64,000 nt of DNA from Streptomyces spinosus. GTDB lineage: Bacteria > Actinomycetota > Actinomycetes > Streptomycetales > Streptomycetaceae. A program made the translations under genes and the position numbers. The stretch covers positions 186,001-250,000 of the forward strand of contig NZ_JAINRC010000001.1 in NCBI RefSeq assembly GCF_020400655.1. The letters run 5' to 3'. Positions 42,154 to 50,234 of this stretch are shown piece by piece; position 1 is the first letter of the stretch; each line of letters starts with the position of its first letter. The notes under the pieces were generated by a model. That model saw only the letters and a list, made by a program, of their open reading frames with translations. It did not search any database and was not told where the DNA came from.

Positions 42154-42947
42154 CGCCCCTCCCCCGATCCCACGGCCGGTTCCGCTCCCGAAGCCTCACC
42201 GGAGAAGGAGTAGGCGGCCCACGGACCGGTGAGTTCCACCCGTATCCCGGGCGCCTCGTCCTTGGTCCGGTCGACCAGTTCCACGAATTCCTCGGAATGC
42301 GCCCGGGACACCAGATAGGCGGCGTTGAGCACGTTCTGTCCGGGCGTTCCGGAGAGCGCGGAATTCTGCGGGGGATGCATCCGGACGTCCTCGGCGCGCT
42401 CGGCGAGGCGCTCGTGCAGGGAGTGGGCGAACCGCTCGGCCCGCTGCCACTTCTCCTCCTGCGCGTGGCTTTGCAGACGGCGCCGGCGCAGGTAGTCCCG
42501 CCCGCTGGCCGGCCGCGCCGCCTCGGCGGGCTCGGGTTCGGCGGGCTCGGGTTCCAGGTACACCTTCACGCCCCACTCCACACGGCCGTGCAGGCGGTCG
42601 AGAAGGCCCCGGAAGTCCTCCTCACGGGCCTCGATCATCATGCGCACGGCGCTGTCGTCACGGAAGACGGTCGCGAGCCGCAGCGGCAGCGGAGTGGTGA
42701 CCGTGGTGAGGGCGTCGACCACGCCCTGGTGGGCGCGGGCGGTCGTGGCGAGCCAGTCCAGGTCCTCCAGGTGGGCCTTCAGGGCCGACTCGCAGAAGTC
42801 GGCCTCCGGGACCGTGCTGACCACCGCGACCAGGCCGTGGTGGTGCAGCAGCGCCGGCGGGGCGCCGCCGACGCCCCGCAGTTGTGCTTGCAGAGGTGTG
42901 CCGAAGGGGCGGCAGACGGCGTACACGTACCGCAGTCCGGTCGTCAT
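42150..42947 (-). CDS. gvpL: Gas vesicle protein GvpL (GvpF/L family)
   Basis: 265 aa. GvpF/L family: YVYAVCRPF at the start, HHHGLVAVVSTVPEADF, LPLRLATVFRDDSAVRMMI, WGVKVYLEP, and the C-terminal NAAYLVSRAHSEEFVELV ... GPWAAYSF end. Family members bind the nucleating GvpA multimers. Overlaps gvpJ by 4 bp. Second member of the family in this operon, beside gvpF. Confidence 0.93.
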   Translation of the reverse strand: MTTGLRYVYAVCRPFGTPLQAQLRGVGGAPPALLHHHGLVAVVSTVPEADFCESALKAHLEDLDWLATTARAHQGVVDALTTVTTPLPLRLATVFRDDSAVRMMIEAREEDFRGLLDRLHGRVEWGVKVYLEPEPAEPEPAEAARPASGRDYLRRRRLQSHAQEEKWQRAERFAHSLHERLAERAEDVRMHPPQNSALSGTPGQNVLNAAYLVSRAHSEEFVELVDRTKDEAPGIRVELTGPWAAYSFSGEASGAEPAVGSGEGR

Positions 42948-43279
42948 GGTGCCTCCTTCGGGGCGCGGCCCGGCTCCAGTTCTTCCAGCCGGGCGAGCCG
43001 TTCTCGCAGCTCGGCGTTCTCCCGGGTCAGCTCGTCACGGCGGGCCCGGGAGGAGAGGGCCGGGTCGCTCTCCCACCAGTCGATGCCCATCTCCTTGGCC
43101 TTGTCGACCGAGGCGACGATGAGGCGCAGTTTGACGGTGAGCAGTTCGATGTCGAGCAGGTTGATCCTGATGTCCCCCGCGATGACGACACCCTTGTCGA
43201 GTACACGTTCAAGGATGTCGGCGAGGTTCGCCCCCGAGCCCTGGCCATAGGGCTCGGGAAAGCGGCTGGGTGTCGTCAT
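42944..43279 (-). CDS. gvpJ: Gas vesicle protein GvpJ (GvpA family)
   Basis: 111 aa. GvpA-type core LADILERVLDKGVVIAGDIR then INLLDIELLTVKLRLIVASVD (about 14-55), followed by a longer helical tail with ELRERLARLEEL coiled-coil-like heptads. GvpJ is a tip or minor structural protein in other systems. ATGA overlaps with gvpZ and gvpL. Confidence 0.93.
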   Translation of the reverse strand: MTTPSRFPEPYGQGSGANLADILERVLDKGVVIAGDIRINLLDIELLTVKLRLIVASVDKAKEMGIDWWESDPALSSRARRDELTRENAELRERLARLEELEPGRAPKEAP

Positions 43280-44520
43280 CGACGGCTCCCGCGCTCGGCG
43301 TGCTCAGGCTCCTCTTCCTCGTACTCCTCCTCGCCTTCCTCGCCCTCTTCCTCCTCGGCGCCTTCCTCGTCCTCGGCGGGCTCCTCGGCCTCGTCCTCGT
43401 ACGAGCCCTCGTCGCCCTCCTCGTCGCCCTCCTCGGCTTCTTCCTCGTTCTCGCCCTCGTACTCGTCCTCGTAGGGCTCCTCTTCCTCCTCTTCCTCCTC
43501 TTCGCCTTCCTCCGCTTCCTCCGGGCGCTCCCGGCCCTCGGGCTCCTCTTCGCCCTCTTCCTGCTCCTCGCCCTCTTCGCCCTGCTCTTCCTGCTCCTCG
43601 CCCTCTTCGCCCTGCTCTTCCTCCGCCCGGGCCTCCTCTTCCTCCGCGAGTGCGTCCTCGTGGCTGCGGACGACCTCGCCGTCACGGATCTCACCGCGCC
43701 AGCTGTCCTCCGCCTCCCCCTTGATGGTGATGAAGCGGGCGAAGTTCTTCAGGTCCAGCCTGGCCCGGCGGCCCTGGGCGCGCCAGATGTTGCCGGTCTT
43801 CTCGAAGAGGCCGGTCGGGTAGTACTCCATGACCAGCAGCACCCGGGTGAGGTTCTCCTCCAGCCGGTGGAAGGAGACCACGCCCCTGGTGGTGCCCTTG
43901 GCGCCCTCCGAGGTCCACTGGATGCGGTAGTCGGGTATCTGCTCGGTCGTCTTCGCCTTCCAGCTGCGGGTGGACCAGAAGACCTTGGCCCGCCAGTCGG
44001 AGTGGGTGTCGTCGGAGCGGCTCGCGCTCTTGACGCCCTTGGCGAAGGTGGAGAAGGACTGGTACTGGGTCCACTGGTCGTAGGCCGTGCGCTGCGGCAC
44101 GCCCACGTCGACGGACTCGATGATGACGGTCGGCTTCTTGCCGGCGCCGCCCTTCTTGCCCTTGCTGCCGCCGAGGCTGCGCACGGTGTCGAGCACCTTG
44201 TCCTTGGCGTGGGAGGCGCCCAGCTCCACCGCGGAACGCAGCGGTCCCTTGCCCTCGGCGAGCTTGCGCCCGCCCTCCAGCGCCAGCTTGGCGAAGCCCG
44301 GGCTCTTGCCCTCGGCGATGTCGTTCAGCTTGCCGGTCGTCTCGCCGAGCTTGCGGCCGATCCCGGTCAGCAGCCGCTGGGCCTGGGCGTTCAGGTACTC
44401 CTGGGCCTCTTCCTTCAGCCGGTCGGCGGCCTCGCTGTGGGCCAGACCTCCCAGCGAGGCCGTCAGGCCGCCGGCGGCCCCGCCGGCCTTGGAGGTCGCT
44501 CTTCCGAGGGTCTCGGTCAT
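43276..44520 (-). CDS. gvpZ: GvpZ: SRPBCC-domain protein with long acidic tail
   Basis: 414 aa. N-terminal helical part about 1-130 (TASLGGLAHSEAADRLKEEAQEYLN region), polyketide-cyclase-like SRPBCC domain about 130-275 (VIIESVDVGVPQRTAYDQW, RVLLVMEYYPTGLFEKTGNIW), then about 127 residues (288-414) that are mostly Glu/Asp. The tail gives the + strand a 350-bp run rich in CTC/TCC (43290-43640). The role in gas vesicle formation is not established; the position and name follow the Streptomyces gvpOAFGYZJLSK order. It overlaps gvpY by 4 bp. Confidence 0.88.
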   Translation of the reverse strand: MTETLGRATSKAGGAAGGLTASLGGLAHSEAADRLKEEAQEYLNAQAQRLLTGIGRKLGETTGKLNDIAEGKSPGFAKLALEGGRKLAEGKGPLRSAVELGASHAKDKVLDTVRSLGGSKGKKGGAGKKPTVIIESVDVGVPQRTAYDQWTQYQSFSTFAKGVKSASRSDDTHSDWRAKVFWSTRSWKAKTTEQIPDYRIQWTSEGAKGTTRGVVSFHRLEENLTRVLLVMEYYPTGLFEKTGNIWRAQGRRARLDLKNFARFITIKGEAEDSWRGEIRDGEVVRSHEDALAEEEEARAEEEQGEEGEEQEEQGEEGEEQEEGEEEPEGRERPEEAEEGEEEEEEEEEPYEDEYEGENEEEAEEGDEEGDEGSYEDEAEEPAEDEEGAEEEEGEEGEEEYEEEEPEHAERGSRR

Positions 44521-45194
44521 CGGTCATCGCCGCCCTTCGACTGCCGGGAGACGGCGCTCCGGGCGGCACCGCCGACCGCCGCCGTCTTCTTCGCGGCCGT
44601 CTTGCGGGCCGCGTCCGTCTTCTTGGCCGCCGCCTTCTTGGCCGGGGCCTTCCTGACCGGGGCCTGGCCGGCCGCCGTCCCGCCGGAAGCCTTCTTGGCC
44701 GGGGCCTGCTTCGCCGGCTTCTTGCCCGTCTTCTTCCGGGGCGCCTCGCGCTCGCCGCCCCGGGTCTCGCCCCTGGGCTGTTTTCGCTCACCCCGCTTCC
44801 CCTCGTGCTCCTCCTGCTCCTCGTCCTCGCCCTCTTCCTCGTCGCGCTCCTCGTCGGAGCCGGCCGGCGAGGCGCCGGACAGCTGGTCGCGCACCTGCGC
44901 CGTACGGCCGTGCAGCCGGTCGGCGAGCGAGTTCATCTGCCGTTCCACCATCGCGCCGGTGGCGGCCTTGCCGACACCCCGCAGGTCCTGGCGGAGCTGG
45001 TCGCCGATCTCCTTGAACTGCGGGTTGTCCAGCAGCTGCCGGTTCAGCTGTTCCGCGAGCGCACGCGGGCTGAGGTTCATCTTCTTCCCGGCGGCCAGCG
45101 AGCCGACCGCGAGGGCCATCTTCAGCTTCTTGGTGCGTCCCAGCAGATATCCGGCCCCTACGGCGAGGCCCAGTGCGGTTCGGTTCATGGTCAC
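44517..45194 (-). CDS. gvpY: GvpY: short membrane-like N-terminus, acidic block and Lys/Ala-rich tail
   Basis: 225 aa. Residues about 5-35 are mildly hydrophobic (ALGLAVGAGYLLGRTKKLKMAL), 40-110 helical, then an acidic block (EERDEEEGEDEEQEEHE) and a histone-H1-like Lys/Ala-rich tail (KKTGKKPAKQAPAKK, KAPAKKAAAKK). In-frame start is GTG at 45194 (GTGA overlap with gvpG) or ATG at 45188. Its basic tail is of opposite charge to the acidic tail of the next gene's product, GvpZ. Often mis-labelled DNA primase because of the Lys/Ala tail. Confidence 0.85.
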   Translation of the reverse strand: MTMNRTALGLAVGAGYLLGRTKKLKMALAVGSLAAGKKMNLSPRALAEQLNRQLLDNPQFKEIGDQLRQDLRGVGKAATGAMVERQMNSLADRLHGRTAQVRDQLSGASPAGSDEERDEEEGEDEEQEEHEGKRGERKQPRGETRGGEREAPRKKTGKKPAKQAPAKKASGGTAAGQAPVRKAPAKKAAAKKTDAARKTAAKKTAAVGGAARSAVSRQSKGGDDR

Positions 45195-45448
45195 GTCCCA
45201 TTGCCTGTCGTGTCGCCGTGATGCAGGGCGATCTCCAGCCGGTCCAGCAGTTCGTCCTCGCGCCGGTCGAACTCCTCCTCGGTGATCTCACCCGCCTGAA
45301 GCTGCTCCTCGAGGCGGGCCAGCTCGGCCCGGACGGTGGCCGGGTCGTAGTAGATCCGCTCCGCCTCCCGGAGCACATGCCGAATCGCCCACGCGCTGCC
45401 GCGCACCGGTGCGAAGGGCAGCAGCAGCACCTCCGAGATCAGTCCCAC
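45191..45448 (-). CDS. gvpG: Gas vesicle protein GvpG
   Basis: 85 aa helical assembly protein. GvpG pattern: PFAPVRGSAWAIRHVLREAE, RAELARLEEQLQAGEITEEEF, DELLDRLEIAL. GTG start at 45448 with a strong GAAGGAGGAG upstream. Separated from gvpF by 30 bp, the largest gap after gvpA, and overlaps gvpY by 4 bp. Confidence 0.92.
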   Translation of the reverse strand: MGLISEVLLLPFAPVRGSAWAIRHVLREAERIYYDPATVRAELARLEEQLQAGEITEEEFDRREDELLDRLEIALHHGDTTGNGT

Positions 45449-45478
45449 GGATCTCCTCCTTCCGTCCGGGCCCGGCCG

Positions 45479-46249
45479 CTACGACGCTCCGGTGTCGGCG
45501 CCGGCCGTGACGCCCGCGGGCGCCGTCGGGCCGGGTTCGACGAAGCTGTACGGCGGCAGCGGACCGTTGACCCGCAGTTCGAGATGGGCGTGGCTCTTGC
45601 GCACCCGCTCGGCCGCGGCCAGGAAGTCCTCGGCCGTCTCCCGGGCGACCAGGAACGAGACGTTGAGCAGCCATCCGGTGGACTCGGGGCCCACGCTGAC
45701 CGCCGCGGCGCACGGCTGGAGCAGGCGCTGCACCTCGGCGGCGTCCTCGCCCTCCTTGGCCTTGACGGCGGCGGCGACCATCTCGCCCAGGCGGATCCGG
45801 TCGTCGTAGCTGCCGCCGCCCGTCTGCCGGTTGGCCTCGGCGAGGGCGCGGACCTCCGCGTTCTCGGCCATCACACGGTGCAGGACGGCCTCCTCGATGT
45901 GAGTGGCCTTGACGTTGTACTCGACCTTGCCGTCCAGCTCGCCCAGCCGCTCCAGGTAGTGCTCCGCCCGCTCGGTCAGCACCGACATGACGGTGTCGTC
46001 GTCCGGGGAGACGCTGCCGAAGCGCATGGGCAGCACACAGCCGGCCGCGCCCGCCTCGGCGAGCACGTTCTGGTGCGCGAGGAGGTCCCTGCGCTTGGGG
46101 CGCAGGCCCTCCGGGGCGTCACTGACGACGGCGGCGAGCTCTCCCGCCGTGAGGATCCGGACGGGCCGGGGCGGCTCGCCGACCCCGGTCATCCCCTCGG
46201 GGAGCGCCGGGTGCGAGCGCGCGGTGATGCCGTAGACGTAGGTGCTCAC
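45479..46249 (-). CDS. gvpF: Gas vesicle protein GvpF (GvpF/L family)
   Basis: 256 aa. GvpF/L family: YVYGITARSHP, GELAAVVSDAPEGLRPKR, CVLPMRFGSVSPDDDTVMSVL, KVEYNVKATHIEEAV and LNVSFLVARETAEDFLAA. It binds GvpA during assembly by family knowledge. GTG start at 46249 overlaps the gvpA stop (GTGA). Pro-rich C-terminus. The GvpL paralogue is at 42150-42947. Confidence 0.94.
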   Translation of the reverse strand: MSTYVYGITARSHPALPEGMTGVGEPPRPVRILTAGELAAVVSDAPEGLRPKRRDLLAHQNVLAEAGAAGCVLPMRFGSVSPDDDTVMSVLTERAEHYLERLGELDGKVEYNVKATHIEEAVLHRVMAENAEVRALAEANRQTGGGSYDDRIRLGEMVAAAVKAKEGEDAAEVQRLLQPCAAAVSVGPESTGWLLNVSFLVARETAEDFLAAAERVRKSHAHLELRVNGPLPPYSFVEPGPTAPAGVTAGADTGAS

Positions 46250-46665
46250 TCGTCTCCCTCCTTCCGGCGGGCCGCGGTCTTACGGGGGCGGCGGGACTCG
46301 GTCTCGCCTTCCTCGCGGGCCTGCTTGAACGCGTCGGATATGGTCTGCGCGGCGCCGGACAGGGCGCCCTTGGACTTGCCACGGGCTCCGCTCTCGGTGA
46401 TCTCGCCGACGAGATCGGGCAGCCCGGGGGACTTGCGGGGCCCTGCCTCCAGGTCGAGGCGGTTGCACGCCTCGGCGAAGCGCAGATAGGTGTCGACGCT
46501 GGCTACGACGACCCGGACGTCGATCTTCAGGATCTCGATGCCGACCAGGGAGACCCGTACGAACGCGTCGATGACGAGCCCCCGGTCGAGAACCAGCTCC
46601 AGGACGTCGTAGAGGCCGCTGCTTCCGCCTCCGCCGCCGGACTGCTGTGCCGGGACAACGGTCAT
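46246..46665 (-). CDS. gvpA: Gas vesicle structural protein GvpA
   Basis: 139 aa. GvpA core about 17-65: LYDVLELVLDRGLVIDAFVRV, SLVGIEILKIDVRVVVASVD, TYLRFAEACNRLDL. It forms the vesicle wall, probably ribs of repeated subunits. It is longer than cyanobacterial GvpA (about 70 aa) because of a C-terminal extension rich in Lys/Glu/Arg. GGAGGAGCGGAGGG precedes the ATG. Follows gvpO after a 79-bp gap. Confidence 0.93.
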   Translation of the reverse strand: MTVVPAQQSGGGGGSSGLYDVLELVLDRGLVIDAFVRVSLVGIEILKIDVRVVVASVDTYLRFAEACNRLDLEAGPRKSPGLPDLVGEITESGARGKSKGALSGAAQTISDAFKQAREEGETESRRPRKTAARRKEGDE

Positions 46666-46744
46666 GCCCTCCGCTCCTCCTCATGACTGTGGTGGGTGAT
46701 CGGGGCCACGCCGGGGGGCGTGGCCCGTCGGACGCGGGTGGGGT

Positions 46745-47119
46745 CTAGCCGCCGCGGCGTGCGTCGGCCCGCCCGCGCTCGTACCGGCGGACGCGCCGGT
46801 AGCCGGTGAGCTGCCCCTGGGGGTCCAGTTCGACCTGGTAGCTCGCCATCAGGCTCATGGTGTCCGGGACCCGTGCGAGTTCCATCACCTCGACCTCCAG
46901 CGACCAGCCGTCCTCGGTCTGCTCGAAGGAGGACACGGTCTCCGGGACGAGTCCCGTCAGTTCGGCGAGCTGGCTGCGCGCTTCGCGCAGCACCTCCATC
47001 AGGGGCGGACGCCGGGCTGCCGGCTCGTTCTGTTCGGTGTCGTGCGTCTGCTCGGTGTTGTCCGACTTCTGGGATTTCTGTGAATCCCGTGACTGTGATG
47101 TGTTGTGTGTGTTCGACAT
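46745..47119 (-). CDS. gvpO: Gas vesicle protein GvpO
   Basis: 124 aa. A polar N-terminus rich in Ser/Gln/Thr/Asp (about 1-40) precedes the GvpO domain: VLREARSQLAELTGLVPETV, SFEQTEDGWSLEVEVMELARVP, MASYQVELDPQGQLTGYRRVRRY. First gene of the gvp operon. The ATG at 47119 has GGAAGAGG upstream, preferred over an in-frame upstream GTG at 47149. Only 45 bp separate it from the ligD-like stop, so its promoter must lie in or before that gene, or transcription reads through. Confidence 0.93.
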   Translation of the reverse strand: MSNTHNTSQSRDSQKSQKSDNTEQTHDTEQNEPAARRPPLMEVLREARSQLAELTGLVPETVSSFEQTEDGWSLEVEVMELARVPDTMSLMASYQVELDPQGQLTGYRRVRRYERGRADARRGG

Positions 47120-47164
47120 GGCCACCTCTTCCTGCGGGTGGCCCCTCATTCCTTGGCCAAACCT

Positions 47165-48100
47165 TCAGGAGCGCATGTCTGCGAGACGGCGACGGGCGGG
47201 GCCCAGGGAGCGCCCGCGGGCCGGCAGGCCGGCCCACGGGTCGGTGCGGGCCTGGTCGACGGCGTCGGCGATGGTCCAGCGGCGGGCGTCGAGCCCGGGG
47301 TCGTCGAGCTGCTCCCAGGTGAGGGGGACGGCGACGGGGGCGCCGGGGCGGGCGCGGACGGTGAAGGGCGCGACGACGGTCTGGGCGTATCCGTTGCGCT
47401 GCACGTCGAGGTACAGCCGGTCACCGCGCTCGTGTTTGCGGGCGGCGGTGGTGAGCCGGTCCGGGTGCCGTGCCGCGGCGAGTTCGGCGACGTCGTGGGC
47501 GAACTGCCGTACGGCGTCGAAGTCCTGGCGGCCGTCGAGCGGGACGACGAGGTGCAGTCCGCGCGAGCCGGTGGTCATCGGGGCGGCGACGAGGCCGAGT
47601 TCGTCCAGCAGCTCGCGCAGCCGGCCTGCGGCCTCGCGGACGGCGCCGAAGTCGTCCCCGGGCGGATCGAGGTCGAAGACCAGCCGGTCGGGGTGGTCGA
47701 GGCCGCCGGCCCGGTCGGTGCGCGAGAGCCAGCGGTGCAGGGTGAGGCAGGCCTGGTCGGCGAGGTACAGCAGGGTCGCGGTGTCGTCGCAGACGACGTG
47801 GGTGACCGTGCCGCCCTCCTTGGCGACCTCGGTCCGCTCGATCCACTCCGGGTAGTGCTCCGGGGTGTTCTTCTGCATGAACCGCTGGCCGTCCAGGCCG
47901 TCCGGATACCGTTCCAGCATCAGCGGACGGCCCCGCAGGTGCGGCAGCATGTACGGCGCGACGGACCGGTAGTAGTCGGCGAGGTCGCCCTTGGTGTACT
48001 CCTTCGCGCCCCCGCCGCCGGGGAAGAGCACCTTCCCCGGCCGCTTGATCTCCACCGTGCGACGGCCCGCGCGGAGGGTCCGCGCGTCGTCGCCGCTCAT
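47165..48100 (-). CDS. LigD-type polymerase (primase) domain protein
   Basis: 311 aa, stand-alone archaeo-eukaryotic-primase-type polymerase domain, the module used in bacterial non-homologous end joining to fill ends. Catalytic Asp pair D143 and D145 in LVFDLDPPGDD; also TGSRGLHLVVPL, ARKHERGDRLYLDVQRNGYAQTVVAPF, as in the LigD polymerase. No ligase or nuclease domain is attached, and no Ku gene is in the window. The ATG at 48100 overlaps the transketolase stop by 4 bp, an odd partnership for a DNA repair gene. Confidence 0.92.
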   Translation of the reverse strand: MSGDDARTLRAGRRTVEIKRPGKVLFPGGGGAKEYTKGDLADYYRSVAPYMLPHLRGRPLMLERYPDGLDGQRFMQKNTPEHYPEWIERTEVAKEGGTVTHVVCDDTATLLYLADQACLTLHRWLSRTDRAGGLDHPDRLVFDLDPPGDDFGAVREAAGRLRELLDELGLVAAPMTTGSRGLHLVVPLDGRQDFDAVRQFAHDVAELAAARHPDRLTTAARKHERGDRLYLDVQRNGYAQTVVAPFTVRARPGAPVAVPLTWEQLDDPGLDARRWTIADAVDQARTDPWAGLPARGRSLGPARRRLADMRS

Positions 48101-49944
48101 CGCACGACCGCCTCCTCGACCAGCATCCTGGCCGCCGCCGCGATGCCCAGGGCGTCGATGCCGGCCGCGTACAGCTGCTCGTCGGGCGCGGCCGAGCCCG
48201 GCATGGTGCGCACCGCGAGCCGGACCAGGCGGGGCACCGGCCTGCCGTCGCCGAACGCCTCGGCGACGGCGTCGCCGATGCCGCCCTCCGGGTGGTGGTC
48301 CTCCACCGTGAGCAGGCAGCCGGTCTCCTCGGCGGCCCGGTGCAGGGTCTCGGCGTCGACGGGCTTGACCGAGTACAGGTCGATCACCCGGACCCGGATG
48401 CCGTCGGCGGCCAGCCGGTCGGCGGCGGCCAGCGCCTCGGGCACGGTCACCCCGGCGGCCACGACGGTCAGCCGGTCGTCCTCGCTGGAGCGCAGCGTCT
48501 TGCTGCCGCCGACCGGGAACTCCTCGTCGGGGCCGTAGATCACCGGTGTCTTGCCCCGGGAGGTGCGCAAGTAGCGGATGCCGTCCAGGCCGGCCATGGT
48601 CGCGACGAGCCGGGCGGTCTGGTTGGCGTCGCACGGGTACAGCACCGTGGAGCCGTGGACGGACCGGAACATCGCCAGGTCCTCCAGGCCCATCTGGGAC
48701 GGCCCGTCCTGCCCGATCGCGACGCCCGCGTGCGAGCCGACCAGGTTGATCCCGGAGCCGCTGATGGACGCCATGCGCACGAAGTCGTGGGCGCGGGTCA
48801 GGAACGCGGCGAACGTGGAGGCGTACGGCACCCAGCCGCGCGTGGCCATGCCGACGGCCGTGGCGACGAGCTGCTGCTCGGCGATGTAGCACTCGAAGAA
48901 CCGGTCGGGGTGCGCCTTGCCGAACTCCTCGGTGCGGGTGGAGTCGCCGACCTCCCCGTCCAGGGCGACGATGTCGCCGCGGGCGGTGCCGAGCGCGGCG
49001 AGCGCCTTGCCGAAGGCGTCCCGCGTCGCGGCCTCCTCACCCTGCTCGAAACGCGGCAGCTGGACGGGCTCGGTGGTCAGCGAGCGCAGCGCGGCGGCGG
49101 CCTGCGGCTCGGCCACGCGGACGTGCAGCGAGCGCGGCCCGCCGAGTTCGGCGACGGCGTCCTCCGCCTCGGGCAGCGGCTTGCCGTGCAGGCCCTCGCG
49201 GTCCTGGACGGCGGCCACGCCCTTGCCCTTCAGGGTGCGGGCGAGGATCACGGTGGGCTGACCTGAGGTGGACAGCGCCTCGCCGTAGGCCCGGTCGATC
49301 GCGTCGACGTCATGGCCGTCGATCTCGATGGTGTGCCAGTCGAAGGCCTTGAAGCGGCGGGCGTAGGCGTCCAGGTCGTGGCCGTGCCGGGTGGGGCCGC
49401 GCTGGCCGAGCCGGTTGACGTCCACGACGGCGACGAGGTTGTCCAGGTTCTCGTAGCCGGCGTGCTCGGCGGCCTCCCACACCGAGCCCTCCGCCAGTTC
49501 GCTGTCGCCGCACAGCACCCACACCCGGTAGTCGGTGCGGTCCAGGCGCTTCCCGGCGAGCGCGATGCCGACCCCGACCGGCAGGCCCTGGCCGAGCGAG
49601 CCGGTGGCCGTCTCCACCCAGGGCAGCCGCCGGGGCGTCGGATGGCCCTCCAGCCGGCTGCCGAGCTTGCGGAAGGTGACCAGCTCTCCGTCCTCGATGG
49701 CGCCGGCCGCCTTGTACGCGGCGTACAGCAGCGGTGAGGCGTGCCCCTTGGACAGCACGAAGCGGTCGTTCGCCGGGTGCTCGGGGCGCTCGAAGTCGTA
49801 GCGCAGGTGGTTGGCGAGCAGGACGGCCAGCAGGTCGGCGGCGGACATGGAGGACGTGGGGTGCCCGGATCCCGCGGCGGCGGACGCCCGCACGCTGTCC
49901 ACGCGCAACTGCTGTCCCAGTTCGACGAGTTCGTCGGTGTTCAT
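48097..49944 (-). CDS. tkt: Transketolase
   Basis: 615 aa. Transfers two-carbon units in the pentose phosphate pathway with TPP. N-terminal domain: ASAAAGSGHPTSSMSAADLLAVL, SKGHASPLLYAAYKAAG, TGSLGQGLPVGVG, VLCGDSELAEGSVWEAAEHAG. Then Pyr domain (FFECYIAEQQLVATAVGMAT, about 315-480) and C-terminal domain. Length matches the shorter actinobacterial form. AAGGAGACC precedes the ATG at 49944. First gene upstream of the ligD-like and gvp genes on the same strand. Confidence 0.92.
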   Translation of the reverse strand: MNTDELVELGQQLRVDSVRASAAAGSGHPTSSMSAADLLAVLLANHLRYDFERPEHPANDRFVLSKGHASPLLYAAYKAAGAIEDGELVTFRKLGSRLEGHPTPRRLPWVETATGSLGQGLPVGVGIALAGKRLDRTDYRVWVLCGDSELAEGSVWEAAEHAGYENLDNLVAVVDVNRLGQRGPTRHGHDLDAYARRFKAFDWHTIEIDGHDVDAIDRAYGEALSTSGQPTVILARTLKGKGVAAVQDREGLHGKPLPEAEDAVAELGGPRSLHVRVAEPQAAAALRSLTTEPVQLPRFEQGEEAATRDAFGKALAALGTARGDIVALDGEVGDSTRTEEFGKAHPDRFFECYIAEQQLVATAVGMATRGWVPYASTFAAFLTRAHDFVRMASISGSGINLVGSHAGVAIGQDGPSQMGLEDLAMFRSVHGSTVLYPCDANQTARLVATMAGLDGIRYLRTSRGKTPVIYGPDEEFPVGGSKTLRSSEDDRLTVVAAGVTVPEALAAADRLAADGIRVRVIDLYSVKPVDAETLHRAAEETGCLLTVEDHHPEGGIGDAVAEAFGDGRPVPRLVRLAVRTMPGSAAPDEQLYAAGIDALGIAAAARMLVEEAVVR

Positions 49945-50006
49945 GAGTCTCTCGGTCTCCTTGCGCTCGGTCGCGGCGGTGGGCGCTCGGTGGCGCTCCG
50001 TCGCGG

Positions 50007-50234
50007 TCAGTCGGTTTCGCGCGTGCGGTCCGCGGGACCGGCGGGGTCCGCGCGCTCGACGGGTCCGGGTGCCGTATGGCCCGGCCCGCCGCCGGCGGGC
50101 TCGCCGCCGGGCTGGTTCTTCGCGGGCTCTCCGCCCGGCTGGTTCCTGGCCGGCTCGCCGCCGGGCCGACTCCTCGCGGGCCCGCCGCCCGGCTCCGGCT
50201 TCACCGGCTCCTCCGGTCTCGGCTTGTGCGTCAT
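50007..50234 (-). CDS. Possible separate 75-aa Pro/Gly-rich peptide (in-frame internal start)
   Basis: The ATG at 50234 follows GGGGAGGAACTC, a near-ideal Shine-Dalgarno. It would yield a 75-residue disordered peptide starting MTHKPRPEEP. It is in frame with the NDH-2-like gene, so the same sequence is also the tail of that protein. It could be an independent gene fused by loss of a stop. Which product is made cannot be told from sequence. Confidence 0.4.
   Translation of the reverse strand: MTHKPRPEEPVKPEPGGGPARSRPGGEPARNQPGGEPAKNQPGGEPAGGGPGHTAPGPVERADPAGPADRTRETD

Noticed and set aside
47165..48100. Complete non-homologous end-joining operon
   Set aside because: Only the polymerase domain is encoded; no ligase domain and no Ku gene in the window.
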